Below are positions 17,842-25,903 of a stretch of 64,000 nt of DNA, in pieces. The position numbers and the translations under genes are program-made. The notes beneath the pieces were generated by a model, which had not been told where the DNA came from, searched no databases, and saw only the letters and a program-made list of their open reading frames with translations. Positions within the stretch are counted from its first letter, which is position 1. The number at the start of each line of letters is the position of its first letter. Origin of the DNA: JBAZWE01 sp041658605 (GTDB lineage: Bacteria > Actinomycetota > Thermoleophilia > BMS3ABIN01); assembly GCA_041658605.1 (NCBI GenBank), contig JBAZZU010000001.1:62001-126000 (forward strand), in the 5' to 3' direction.

Positions 17842-18526
17842 CGGGCACCAGTTTATATCCGACCCCACGGACGGTTATGATGATCTCCGGACTGGCGGGG
17901 TCCTTCTCCATTTTCTTGCGAAGTTTGGCTACATGCACATCGACCACACGCGGGTCGCCGTAGTAACTGTAGCCCCAGACCATCTCCAGAAGCTGCTCCC
18001 TGGAGAACACCATTCCCGGCCTGGCGGCGAGCTGCTTTAAAATATCGAATTCCCGGGCGGTCAGATCCAGCTCCCTGTCGTTTATCTTTGCTATGTGACG
18101 ATTTGAGTCAATTTCAATCGAACCCGATCTGATGACGGCTGCGTCAGAAGCAGTTTCGTGAGCTCCACGCCTGAGTATGGCTTTCACCCTGGCGACAAGC
18201 TCTCTTGGGCTGAATGGCTTGGTGATGTAATCGTCCGCCCCCATCCCAAGGCCGAGCAGTTTGTCAGCTTCCTCGGTTTTAGCGGTGAGCATCAGGATGA
18301 AGGAATCGCTTTCCGCCCTGAGAACCCGGCAGATCTCGAGCCCGTCGATTTCGGGCAGCATCAGATCAAGCACGATAAGATCGGGATGTTCTGTGCGGGC
18401 TTTCCTGAGGGCCTGGACGCCATCAGACGCTTCAGACACCTGATAGCCTTCACGCTTCAGATATGATGACACCAGACTACGGACCGCTGTCTCGTCATCA
18501 ACAACGAGTATCTTCCTGGCGGTCAA
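17834..18526 (-). CDS. OmpR/PhoB-family response regulator
   Basis: A 230-residue response regulator. The receiver domain (residues 1-120) has KILVVDDE at the start, the phosphoacceptor Asp in LIVLDLMLPEIDG near residue 52 and the conserved Lys in 'DDYITKPFSP'. The C-terminal winged helix (about 130-228) contains 'LDLTAREFDILKQLAARPG' and 'VVDVHVAKLRKKME', typical of OmpR/PhoB proteins. Proteins of this class bind head-to-tail 11-bp repeats, which are present upstream of the Met-rich gene at 16686-16726. It overlaps both the DJ-1-like gene upstream (ATGA) and the kinase gene downstream. Confidence 0.95.
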   Translation of the reverse strand: MTARKILVVDDETAVRSLVSSYLKREGYQVSEASDGVQALRKARTEHPDLIVLDLMLPEIDGLEICRVLRAESDSFILMLTAKTEEADKLLGLGMGADDYITKPFSPRELVARVKAILRRGAHETASDAAVIRSGSIEIDSNRHIAKINDRELDLTAREFDILKQLAARPGMVFSREQLLEMVWGYSYYGDPRVVDVHVAKLRKKMEKDPASPEIIITVRGVGYKLVPDD

Positions 18527-19101
18527 CTTTTCGTCGTGGCCGGTTCAAGCAGGAATGTGATTGTATCCACGAAGTGAGGAAGATCGGTATCAGCTCGTGA
18601 TGTCACCAGATTGTGGTCGACTACAACACCCTGGCTCAGGTACAGCGCTCCTGATTTCTCAACTTCCTCTTTTATCCCCGGATCTCCGGTCACCCGTTTG
18701 TTCGCCAGGAGGCCGGCCGCGCCAAGAACTAATGTGCCGTTGCCGGTAACTCCGATCGGCTTGCTGGTAGAATTCATCTCCAGTACGAGCGTCAGGACCC
18801 TGTCGTCGGTTTTCAGTTTGCTCGTGGAATCTCCGCCGGGGATAATAACCGCGTCAAGACCTGATGCATTTGTCCTTGAGATGACCGCGTCAGGCTTGAG
18901 AAGTGAACCATTAAGGCCTGCAACCGCCATGGCTTCCGTTTCGGCAAGTCCGATTACAATAACCCTGGCCCCGCGCATACGCAGTTCCTGTGCGACTTTG
19001 ACGACTTGCGACTCATCAAAGCCTGGTCCAACAATGATGCCTAGTGTCCTGTCTGTTAAGTTCATGACGCTCACGTCCATGAGAAGTTTTTTACCTCTCA
19101 A
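18523..19101 (-). CDS. DJ-1/PfpI-family protein lacking the nucleophilic Cys
   Basis: A 192-residue (or shorter) protein with the DJ-1/PfpI fold: LGIIVGPGFDESQVVKVAQ at the N-terminus, 'DAVIIPGGDSTSKL' with the conserved Glu region altered, and 'KPIGVTGNGTLVLGAAGLL' where active members read A-I-C-H-G. The nucleophilic Cys is replaced by Gly and the following His by Asn, so a cysteine-dependent glyoxalase, chaperone or protease activity is unlikely; this may be a sensing or structural paralogue. The start is uncertain: TTG 19101, ATG 19080 or ATG 19065; GAGAGG upstream fits 19080 only loosely. It heads the operon with the response regulator and kinase. Confidence 0.8.
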   Translation of the reverse strand: MRGKKLLMDVSVMNLTDRTLGIIVGPGFDESQVVKVAQELRMRGARVIVIGLAETEAMAVAGLNGSLLKPDAVISRTNASGLDAVIIPGGDSTSKLKTDDRVLTLVLEMNSTSKPIGVTGNGTLVLGAAGLLANKRVTGDPGIKEEVEKSGALYLSQGVVVDHNLVTSRADTDLPHFVDTITFLLEPATTKS

Positions 19102-19149
19102 TCAAAAAATACCCTTAGTTGAGAGCCGGTAAACACAAAAACTTCTTTA

Positions 19150-19419
19150 TTATTCTTCGCGGCGCCTGAAAGTAATCCTCGATTTTCCCGCATCCGGTGT
19201 TGTGTTTTCGAGGCGTTTTTTCATTGAAAGAAGCCACTCAGCCATTTCGGGCGAGAGGTCGTCGACGATTTTGTAATGCTGAAGCCCACATCCGACGTCG
19301 TTCCCTATATCGACGTCCTGTGACTGAAGCAGTCTCCAGTATATGCAGTTGGCCCTGGTACACCATGCCTCGATACCGTTCGCCTTATGCAGCTTGCATT
19401 TGTCCCGTGAACTTTTCAT
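19150..19419 (-). CDS. Small Cys-rich protein of unknown function
   Basis: An 89-residue protein; start chosen at ATG 19419 because AAGGA lies just upstream, rather than the longer frame from 19440. Four cysteines, spaced C-x11-C-x4-C-x18-C, occupy the first half (CKLHKANGIEAWC, then TRANC, then DVGCGLQHY), which suggests a zinc or Fe-S site. The second half is helical and basic, ending in RITFRRREE. No family recognised. A perfect TATAAT stands at 19462-19457 on the minus strand and may serve as its -10. It is divergent from the sigma-factor operon. Confidence 0.65.
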   Translation of the reverse strand: MKSSRDKCKLHKANGIEAWCTRANCIYWRLLQSQDVDIGNDVGCGLQHYKIVDDLSPEMAEWLLSMKKRLENTTPDAGKSRITFRRREE

Positions 19420-19509
19420 TCTTTCCTTTTTAAAGACCACACCATGATTAGTGTCTATTATATCAGTGATAAAGTATGCGTGAGAGAAACGCTTGCGGAT
19501 GCGACTTTT

Positions 19510-19518
19510 GGGTATAAT
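19510..19518 (+). promoter_or_regulatory. Candidate -10 of the sigma-factor operon
   Basis: GGGTATAAT lies 63 bases upstream of the first gene of the sigma operon. TATAAT is a perfect housekeeping -10, and GGGTAT is the -10 of SigB/SigF-type promoters, so autoregulation is possible. However, no GTTT-type or TTGACA-type -35 is found at the expected distance. Confidence 0.4.
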
Positions 19519-19580
19519 GGCAGCACGAGGCAGTAATACGGCTCAGGATTTTCTCTTTCTTTTCAAACGGAGGCTGGAAT

Positions 19581-19982
19581 ATGGTCGAAATGCCTGACGA
19601 GTCAATACATATTTCCGTACCCACGGATGAACGTATGACAAGTGTACTCAGGCTGGCTACGACGGCAGTCGCCAGCCGTACCGGCCTGAATATCGATCAG
19701 GCGGATGACCTGAATACGGCTCTTGATGAACTTTTCCGCTTCTCCATGACCCAGGAAAATAATCCGCCATCTTCTGTTTTCAGGATCCATTACAACATTC
19801 ACGCCGACTGTCTCGAGGTCGTGACTGAGGGAATAGGCGCTGGCTTTAACGATGAGACCAGCAAAGTCGGCCGCTACTGTCGATTTATTCTTGAAAAGAT
19901 GATGGACTCCGTTACAGAAAAGCCTAATCCCACAGGCGGGCTCGATGTCCACATCATAAAACGGATAGCGCAGGGACATTAA
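19581..19982 (+). CDS. Degenerate RsbW-like (HATPase_c_2) protein
   Basis: A 133-residue protein with the size and outline of serine-kinase anti-sigma factors of the RsbW/SpoIIAB type, but with eroded ATP-binding motifs. Where RsbW proteins have an N box of the form E-A-x-T-N, this one has ALDELFRFSM with no Asn; the G1 box region reads VTEGIGAGF and the glycine-rich lid is weak. It probably keeps the fold but may not bind or hydrolyse ATP. A GGAGG site precedes the ATG. It is followed after 6 bases by a SigB/F-type sigma factor, and a canonical RsbW-like protein follows that. Possible roles: adaptor, decoy partner or a regulator of the true anti-sigma factor. Confidence 0.7.
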   Translation: MVEMPDESIHISVPTDERMTSVLRLATTAVASRTGLNIDQADDLNTALDELFRFSMTQENNPPSSVFRIHYNIHADCLEVVTEGIGAGFNDETSKVGRYCRFILEKMMDSVTEKPNPTGGLDVHIIKRIAQGH

Positions 19983-19988
19983 CAGCCG

Positions 19989-20759
19989 TTGCCGAAGAGG
20001 TCACAAAAAAAACTCGCCCGGGAAGAGCTGCTTTCCCTGTTCCGGACTTATAATGAGAACAAGGATCCCAAGGTCAAAGAGGTTCTTGTAGACTCATATA
20101 TGAACCTTGTCCACTCACTTGCACGTCGCTTCGCAAACCGCGGGGAGCCTCTTGATGATCTTGTTCAGGTCGCCTCAATGGGACTCCTGAAAGCGATCGA
20201 CAGGTTTGATTCGAGCCGAAATGTGCAATTTACTACATATGCGGTGCCGACGATCGTCGGTGAACTCAGGCGTTATTTCCGGGACAGGTCTTCGACTATA
20301 AGGCTGCCGCGTGGCCTGCGTGAGAGAAGCCATACTCTCAACATGGCGATCCAGAGTTTTTCACAGGAATTCGGCAGATCGCCGAGTATTGCTGAAATCG
20401 CCGTCGCAGTGGGTATAACAGAAGAAGAGGTTATCGAAGGGCTTGAAGGCGCGGAATCCACAAACGTTGCGTCGCTCGATACCACAACCGAGGATGGGGA
20501 TCTGTCATTACTCGACATAATCGGGGGTGAAGACAAGACGATGCGTCTGCTGGATGAACGCCTGAGTCTTGCAGGAGCGATGAGCAGCCTTGACTCGCGA
20601 GAGCAGAATCTGCTTTATTTGCGTTTTATAGAAGGACTCAGCCAGACTGAGATTGCCGACCGCCTGGATATTTCACAGATGCATGTATCGAGGCTGCTGC
20701 GGCGGACATTGAAACTGCTCAGGCAGGACCTGACTTCGAAAGAGACTTACAGCTCATGA
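19989..20759 (+). CDS. SigB/SigF-type alternative sigma factor
   Basis: A 256-residue sigma-70 family protein with regions 2, 3 and 4 but no region 1. Region 2 has 'SYMNLVHSLARRFANRGEPL' and 'FTTYAVPTIVGELRRYFRD', region 3 begins near residue 115 (QSFSQEFGRSPSIAEIA), and region 4.2 shows 'GLSQTEIADRLDISQMHVSR'. This is the SigB/SigF/SigG group controlling general stress or developmental genes and usually held inactive by an RsbW-type partner, which is encoded immediately downstream (4-base overlap, ATGA). The start is a TTG 6 bases after the preceding stop, with no strong binding site, so translation is probably coupled. Confidence 0.92.
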   Translation: MPKRSQKKLAREELLSLFRTYNENKDPKVKEVLVDSYMNLVHSLARRFANRGEPLDDLVQVASMGLLKAIDRFDSSRNVQFTTYAVPTIVGELRRYFRDRSSTIRLPRGLRERSHTLNMAIQSFSQEFGRSPSIAEIAVAVGITEEEVIEGLEGAESTNVASLDTTTEDGDLSLLDIIGGEDKTMRLLDERLSLAGAMSSLDSREQNLLYLRFIEGLSQTEIADRLDISQMHVSRLLRRTLKLLRQDLTSKETYSS

Positions 20760-21178
20760 AAACGAAGACACAGAACAATGAAGAGGTATTGCACCTTGTC
20801 GTGCCGGCCCGGGCGGAGTATCTTTCGCTGGTTAGACTGGTAGTCGCGGCCGTAGCCAAGGGGGCAGGTTTTACCGATGAAAGCGTGGCCGACATCAAGG
20901 TCGCGCTGTCTGAGGCCTCAACAAACGTCGTAAGACACGCCTACCAGGATGTCGGCATCGAGAAGGAAGTCATCGAGATAACCTGCTACGAGCTTCAGGA
21001 CAGCATGGTGCTCGAGGTTATCGATCATGGATGCGGCATGCCACTGCCTCCGCCACCTTCAGAAGGGCTCGGGCTGGGCATAATGGGCAGCCTGATGGAC
21101 AAGGTAGATGTTGAGACAGGTGATTCCGGTACTACCGTTCTCCTGGAGAAAAGCCTGTCGATCACGAGACACGTCTGA
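20756..21178 (+). CDS. RsbW-type anti-sigma factor / serine kinase
   Basis: A 140-residue HATPase_c_2 protein of the RsbW/SpoIIAB group. Unlike the paralogue upstream it has a full set of motifs: N box 'IKVALSEASTNVVRHAY' near residue 45-60, G1 box VIDHGCGMP near residue 90 and G2 'EGLGLGIMGSLMDKV' near residue 105. It should bind the sigma factor encoded just upstream and phosphorylate an anti-anti-sigma (RsbV-type STAS) protein, which is not present in the window. Start ATG overlaps the sigma-factor stop by 4 bases. Confidence 0.9.
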   Translation: MKTKTQNNEEVLHLVVPARAEYLSLVRLVVAAVAKGAGFTDESVADIKVALSEASTNVVRHAYQDVGIEKEVIEITCYELQDSMVLEVIDHGCGMPLPPPPSEGLGLGIMGSLMDKVDVETGDSGTTVLLEKSLSITRHV

Positions 21179-21185
21179 ATAAATC

Positions 21186-21271
21186 TGGTGCCCGAGGTGG
21201 GATTCGAACCCACACACCCTGAGGGCGAGGGATTTTAAGTCCCTTGTGTCTGCCAGTTCCACCACTCGGGC
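21186..21271 (-). tRNA. tRNA-Leu(TAA)
   Basis: An 86-base class II tRNA with encoded CCA. Acceptor arms GCCCGAG (5', ending at 21271) and CTCGGGC pair fully; the anticodon loop is CTTAAAA, giving anticodon TAA; a long variable arm and the T-loop GGTTCGAATCC are present. Confidence 0.95.
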
Positions 21272-21330
21272 AGGCGCACCGTGATCACGTGATTATAGGT
21301 CCGGTGGCGGACCAGCCGCAAATCCATTCA

Positions 21331-22263
21331 TCATGGAAATCGAAGTTTTCCCTCAAACACGCCCAGCGCGGCCCCGTCAAGAATATCGCATTCGCTTACC
21401 AGAAAAGATCGCAAACCTGTGTATCGCAGCAATCTCGTGATTATCAAAGCTCCCGCGACGATGACGTCAGCCCTTCCGCTCTCCATGGTTGGGATCAGCA
21501 TCCGCTTCGCGGCTGGCAGCGCTGCCAGCCATGTAAATAAACCTTCCACCTTTTCGGCTGTCATTTCATGGTTATGAACCAGATCCCTGTCATAGACCTT
21601 CAGCCCGAGATCGATCGCGGCCAGCGCTGTGATCGTTCCAGCGACGCCGACTCCGAGGGCGATCCTGGAAACCTGCGCGGGATCAATCGCGTCGGCAAGA
21701 ATAGCATCTATGTATTCACTGGCTGCCTGTATCTCCTTTTTTGAGGCGGTTCCGCTTCCAAGGAAGCGTTCCTTTATACGTACACAACCAAGACGCATGC
21801 TGCGGGCATAAGTCACGTCCGCTCCCTCACCCACCACTATCTCAGTGCTGCCGCCGCCGACATCGAAAAGGAGTGTCCGCTGTTCATGCGCGGCATGAAA
21901 AGTAGCTCCACTGAAACTCAGCCGGGCCTCTTCATCGCCCGTAAGAATCTTATAATCATACGCATACCGGTTCGCGATTTCCGCAAGGAACTCAGCACCG
22001 TCGGTTGCGTCCCTGACAGAACTGGTTGCCAGCATGACCGTAGTCAGCGGCTCATGCCGGGCGATTATCGAAGCGTATTGGGAGACGCTTAAACGCACCC
22101 GTTCTTTCGCGTCCCGGTTGAGCCGGCCTGCTTTGTCCACACCCTCCCCCAGCCTGGTTATCGTGGTCCTTCGTTCCAGCTCGGTTACGCTGCAGTGATC
22201 GACATCCGCAACCAGCAGCCGGGTTGAGTTGGTCCCCGTATCGATCACCGCGATTCTTTTCAT
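21331..22263 (-). CDS. ppx: Exopolyphosphatase / pppGpp phosphohydrolase (Ppx/GppA family)
   Basis: About 310 residues from ATG 22263 (MKRIAVIDTGTNSTRLLVAD); an upstream in-frame start at 22320 would run into the DUF501 gene and adds a non-family sequence. The ASKHA-fold phosphate loops are visible: DTGTNSTRLL at the N-terminus and 'LLFDVGGGSTEIVVG' near residue 135. It lacks the C-terminal HD domain of long Ppx/GppA enzymes, so it is the short actinobacterial form. Expected role: hydrolysis of polyphosphate and perhaps pppGpp. In actinobacteria this gene regularly follows DivIC and DUF501, as here. Confidence 0.9.
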   Translation of the reverse strand: MKRIAVIDTGTNSTRLLVADVDHCSVTELERRTTITRLGEGVDKAGRLNRDAKERVRLSVSQYASIIARHEPLTTVMLATSSVRDATDGAEFLAEIANRYAYDYKILTGDEEARLSFSGATFHAAHEQRTLLFDVGGGSTEIVVGEGADVTYARSMRLGCVRIKERFLGSGTASKKEIQAASEYIDAILADAIDPAQVSRIALGVGVAGTITALAAIDLGLKVYDRDLVHNHEMTAEKVEGLFTWLAALPAAKRMLIPTMESGRADVIVAGALIITRLLRYTGLRSFLVSECDILDGAALGVFEGKLRFP

Positions 22264-22285
22264 GTGACGGACTCCATATATTATT

Positions 22286-22807
22286 TTATTTATCCCATTT
22301 GCCGCATGCCTCGTCATCACACCAGTTATTCCCGAACATACCGGATATCCTCATACCCACCTCGTAATCCGGATGAACAAGAAAATACGCATAGTGGGCA
22401 TGCAGGCATTTCAAATGTGAGGATTTTCCGGAACCCGCTATATTGACCCTGTCGTCTCTGAAACTTCCTGCCAGCTCACCTGCGGCGCGGCGCCATTCAA
22501 GATCATGTTCAGCCTGGGCATCTGACAGATTCTGCATCAGATCGGGATTATGCATGATCTCCTGCTGCAGATCGGCTATTGAACCGGCATCTTCAAGCCG
22601 TGCCAGCGCAATCCGTAAATAAGGACAGCTCAAATAATACAGGTTCGGATTGGGGTCGCCGTTTGCGTTGAAGGGGGAGCTGATAATCACTGCCGGCCAT
22701 CCGAAGGTGCATTCCCTGGCAACACTGAAACTGATCGTTGGCCTCCTGCCGATCTGCCAGGTGACTATCTCAACCAGATCCGCATCAGAGTAACGAGACC
22801 CGCCCAC
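22286..22807 (-). CDS. DUF501 family protein
   Basis: A 173-residue soluble protein of the DUF501 family, conserved in Actinomycetota between the divIC/ftsB-like gene and ppx. It begins at GTG 22807, 3 bases after the DivIC stop. Conserved stretches include 'ECTFGWPAVIISSP', 'YYLSCPYLRIALARLEDAG' and the C-terminal 'CLHAHYAYFLVHPDYEVG', with several Cys and His residues that may form a metal or catalytic site (final residues GNNWCDDEACGKWDK). Function is not known. Its presence here is one of the better phylum markers in the window. Confidence 0.88.
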   Translation of the reverse strand: MGGSRYSDADLVEIVTWQIGRRPTISFSVARECTFGWPAVIISSPFNANGDPNPNLYYLSCPYLRIALARLEDAGSIADLQQEIMHNPDLMQNLSDAQAEHDLEWRRAAGELAGSFRDDRVNIAGSGKSSHLKCLHAHYAYFLVHPDYEVGMRISGMFGNNWCDDEACGKWDK

Positions 22808-22810
22808 GTA

Positions 22811-23221
22811 TCAGGGCAGCATGGATCCGGCTGCGTCCATCACGGTATCTAAAAAAGATTTGTCTTCCCGTACGGTTTCAGCCGGGGCCGTGACCTCGTC
22901 GCCCCGATCCAGATCCTTCAGAACATAAGACTGTTCTCCGGGCTTAACAAGGCCGAGATCCCTGCGTGCCACCTGTTCGACATAGGCCTGATTCTGTAAA
23001 CGCTCTTTTTCAATCATAAGCTGGTCATGCTGCTGCCTGAGATTTCCCGTACCGGCCTTTTCTACACTTATCTGTTCACTGCGGCTGATATAGGCCCTTA
23101 CAGGAGAAACGTAGCCGGTTATTGTGACCAGAATGACGATGAGCAGCACCAGTCTCCACCAGCCCCGCCTCCTGGGAAAGAAGCCCGCCATCCCGGAAGC
23201 CATTGTCGTTCTATGCTGCAA
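22811..23221 (-). CDS. Septum formation initiator, DivIC/FtsB family
   Basis: A 136-residue bitopic membrane protein: basic N-terminus, one membrane helix (about 20-40, WRLVLLIVILVTITGYV), a coiled coil (about 50-85, LRQQHDQLMIEKERLQNQAY) and the family motif 'VEQVARRDLGLVKPGEQSYV'. DivIC/FtsB proteins join the FtsL-FtsQ subcomplex of the divisome and signal septal wall synthesis. The tail beyond residue 105 is acidic and variable. It leads the divIC-DUF501-ppx operon. Confidence 0.88.
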   Translation of the reverse strand: MQHRTTMASGMAGFFPRRRGWWRLVLLIVILVTITGYVSPVRAYISRSEQISVEKAGTGNLRQQHDQLMIEKERLQNQAYVEQVARRDLGLVKPGEQSYVLKDLDRGDEVTAPAETVREDKSFLDTVMDAAGSMLP

Positions 23222-23338
23222 GCATCGCTCCTTTTTGTTTCCTTGCCAGTCCTTTGCCTTTCATCCGGCAACGATATTTTTTATTTTCGACGGAGCCCCC
23301 GGCCTGACCTTCAAATCCCACATAATTTCGATTAAAAC

Positions 23339-24763
23339 CTATTCCATCCTGTGGACCTTGATCAGATTGGTGGTCCCCGGAACATTTACATGGACACCGG
23401 CAGTTATGACGATCTCGTCTCCGGAGGCAGCGCGGTTGGCTTCCCTGGCCGCCTCGCTCGCCTTGGCGAACATGTCATCAGTATCCCTCGCGGGAGATAC
23501 CAGAAACGGCTGCACGCCCCAGGCGATGGCAAGCTGGTTTACCACATCCACGCTCGAACTTACCGCAAGAACCTGTGCATGCGGGCGATGCTTGGCGACC
23601 TGCAGCGCAGTCGTGCCTGAGCTTGTCGGAGTGACAAGCGCCCTGGCGCCGATATTATCGGCCAGCTCACATGCCGCCGCGCTGATCGCGTCTGTGACTG
23701 TCTTCCCACCGGAAAGGCGAACACCCTTCTTTTGCCTTATGGATGACTCGACGGTGCGGGCTATCCGATTCATCGTGCTGACGGCGCGCACTGGATACTT
23801 GCCGATGGCGGTTTCACCCGAAAGCATGAGCGCGTCGGTACCGTCATAAACAGCGTTGGCCACATCGCTGGCTTCTGCTCTTGTGGGCATGGGCCTTTCT
23901 ATCATGGACTCCAACATCTGCGTCGCGGTTATAACAGTCCTTGCCTGGGATATAGCCCGGTGAATGATCTCTTTTTGCCAGTACGGGACCCTTTCTGGTG
24001 CTATCTCCACTCCCAGGTCACCCCTGGCGATCATCACGGCGTCAGCCGCCGATATGATCGAAGTTATGTTACGTATGGCTTCCTGTTTTTCTATTTTGGC
24101 TATGATCTTAACCGCGCGGTCCGTGCGGCTCCTGATCAGCGAGCGCAGCTCTTCGATATCATTTGCCGTGCGCACGAATGAAAGCGCGACGTAATCGACT
24201 CCCGCCTGGAGGGCGAATTCCAGATCCTGCTGGTCCTTGCCGGTAAGGGCAGGAGCTGCCATATCCTGACCAGGCAGTTTCACGCCCCGCCTTGACATCA
24301 ACACTCCGCCGGCTGTGACGCGGCAAAGCACATCGCCATCAGGACGTACCTCCAGAACCTTCAAAACGATCGCGCCGTCATCAAGCAGAATCTTCGCGCC
24401 GACTTTAACCGCCCGAGCCAGATCGTTGTAACTTATTGGAATGAGAACGGACGATCCCGTTACGCGACTGGGAGTAATCACAACTTCCTGACCCCTGACC
24501 ATCCTGGAACCGCCCTGGGGCATCTCACCGATGCGGATCTTCGGACCCTGCAGATCAGCGATCACGGCGATCGGCCTGCCCACCTCCGCGGCCACCGCCC
24601 GGATGCTGGCGATTGAACGCGCATGCTCTATATGGTTACCGTGCGAGAAGTTAAGTCTGGCCGCGTCCATGCCGCTGTCGACGAGCGCCCTTACCTGCTG
24701 TTCGCCCTCTGTGGCCGGACCCAGCGTCGCGATAATTTTCGTGCGTCTGCGGCTCATGAGCAT
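23339..24763 (-). CDS. pyk: Pyruvate kinase
   Basis: A 474-residue pyruvate kinase, catalysing PEP + ADP to pyruvate + ATP, the last step of glycolysis. Family signatures: RRTKIIATLGPATEGEQQV at the N-terminus, 'ARLNFSHGNHIEHARSIASI' near residue 35, the active-site signature 'IKIIAKIEKQEAIRN' near residue 220 with the catalytic Lys, and 'DAVMIARGDLGVEI' with the metal-binding Glu/Asp. Length and C-terminal domain are complete. The genome also encodes pyruvate phosphate dikinase (55826-58492), which can run the reverse conversion with pyrophosphate. Confidence 0.97.
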   Translation of the reverse strand: MLMSRRRTKIIATLGPATEGEQQVRALVDSGMDAARLNFSHGNHIEHARSIASIRAVAAEVGRPIAVIADLQGPKIRIGEMPQGGSRMVRGQEVVITPSRVTGSSVLIPISYNDLARAVKVGAKILLDDGAIVLKVLEVRPDGDVLCRVTAGGVLMSRRGVKLPGQDMAAPALTGKDQQDLEFALQAGVDYVALSFVRTANDIEELRSLIRSRTDRAVKIIAKIEKQEAIRNITSIISAADAVMIARGDLGVEIAPERVPYWQKEIIHRAISQARTVITATQMLESMIERPMPTRAEASDVANAVYDGTDALMLSGETAIGKYPVRAVSTMNRIARTVESSIRQKKGVRLSGGKTVTDAISAAACELADNIGARALVTPTSSGTTALQVAKHRPHAQVLAVSSSVDVVNQLAIAWGVQPFLVSPARDTDDMFAKASEAAREANRAASGDEIVITAGVHVNVPGTTNLIKVHRME

Positions 24764-24792
24764 CTCCTGAATAACAAATTAATAATTACCTC

Positions 24793-24821
24793 TTTTCAAA
24801 TAGTAGTAAATGCCTTATAAT
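24793..24821 (+). promoter_or_regulatory. Promoter of the small Cys-rich gene
   Basis: TTTTCA (24793-24798), 17-base spacer, and a perfect TATAAT (24816-24821) form a good housekeeping promoter pointing into the gene at 24889. It lies in the divergent region with pyk. Confidence 0.6.
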
Positions 24822-24888
24822 ACATCTAATTCCCGTTAAGCGGCCCGGAACACACACCCCGCCGTTGAAACGTAACAGGTTGGTCCAA

Positions 24889-25107
24889 ATGGGAAACGAG
24901 AATAACAAGTGTAAAGCTCAAGGTTGTGGCAAGTGGGTAGTGCACGGTCATGATTCAGGTTTTTGTTCAGACCATGAGTGCAAACCCGATCCTCTCTCCG
25001 CGCTCTATGTCGATAAATCACCAGAGCAGGCCTATTTTGACGACAAGATCGTGGAATTCTTCTCCTACCTGCTGGAAAAAAGGACTCTGGAAGAGCTGCT
25101 TTTCTAG
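24889..25107 (+). CDS. Small zinc-ribbon-like protein, unknown function
   Basis: A 72-residue protein; ATG 24889 is preferred over an upstream TTG (24865). It has the Cys pattern C-x4-C-x12-C-x4-C (CKAQGC ... FCSDHEC) in the first 35 residues, with His residues between, consistent with a zinc site. The second half is acidic and helical (SPEQAYFDDKIVEFFSYLLE). A good promoter precedes it; it is convergent with rex. No family recognised. Confidence 0.6.
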   Translation: MGNENNKCKAQGCGKWVVHGHDSGFCSDHECKPDPLSALYVDKSPEQAYFDDKIVEFFSYLLEKRTLEELLF

Positions 25108-25126
25108 GACACAACCCCGTCACCTC

Positions 25127-25753
25127 CTAGGACAGATAAAAGTACAGCGCGTAGAGCAGTTCACCCGCCGGACTCATTGAATGTATCCGGACCCCCGGCG
25201 GCGCATTCACCAGGGCCTCACTGTAATTAAAGATTATCCTGACCCCCGCATCCATCAATGTATCCGCGGCATCCTGCGCTGCCGTCGCGGGCACAGCCAG
25301 TACTCCTACTATTATATTTCGTTCCTCGACCGTAGTCCCCATCTCGGACACATGCTGAACCGGCAGGTCTCCGATATGTTTATCCACCCTGGCCGGGTCG
25401 ATATCGAAAACCGCCGCGATCCGGAAACCGTGGTCCGCGAAAACACCGGAACCGGCGATGGCAGCACCAAGATTCCCGCTGCCCAGAAGCGCGATATTGT
25501 GCTGTCCAGAAGTATGGAGGATTCCCTTGATCTGGCTGATCAGATGATCGACATCGTAACCGACGCCTCTCTTTCCGAACTTGCCGAACGCCGACAGATC
25601 ACGCCTTATCTGGGTTGGATTCACACCTGAGTATTCACTGAGGGACTTCGAAGAGATCGTGCTATTTCCGGATTTGCCGGTCTGGGTAAGAATCTGCAGG
25701 TAACGTGAAAGCCTGGCGGCAATGCCGAGCGGCAATTTTTTACCTGGCATCAA
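25127..25753 (-). CDS. rex: Redox-sensing transcriptional repressor Rex
   Basis: A 208-residue Rex protein, which binds operators when NAD+ is high and releases them on binding NADH, so turning on fermentation and respiration genes at low oxygen. The N-terminal winged helix (about 1-80) contains 'RLSRYLQILTQTGKSGNSTI' and 'GVNPTQIRRDLSAFGKFGKR'; the Rossmann domain has 'ALLGSGNLGAAIAGSGVF' near residue 90 and AAVFDIDPARVDK; the domain-swap helix is at the C-terminus. No Rex operator (TTGTGA-N6-TCACAA type) was found by eye upstream of rex or ppdK. Confidence 0.95.
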   Translation of the reverse strand: MMPGKKLPLGIAARLSRYLQILTQTGKSGNSTISSKSLSEYSGVNPTQIRRDLSAFGKFGKRGVGYDVDHLISQIKGILHTSGQHNIALLGSGNLGAAIAGSGVFADHGFRIAAVFDIDPARVDKHIGDLPVQHVSEMGTTVEERNIIVGVLAVPATAAQDAADTLMDAGVRIIFNYSEALVNAPPGVRIHSMSPAGELLYALYFYLS

Positions 25754-25903
25754 TTCTCCTTTACCACAGGATTGCTGGCCTGACCCTATTCCCTTATGTA
25801 TCAGATTGCAACTATCACCAAAATCAAAGGATTGGCTATGGCCAGGATCAGCCGTAAGTGCAAAAAGGTCTGGTAAAAGAGGTTTTAACGGACAAGCGCC
25901 GTC

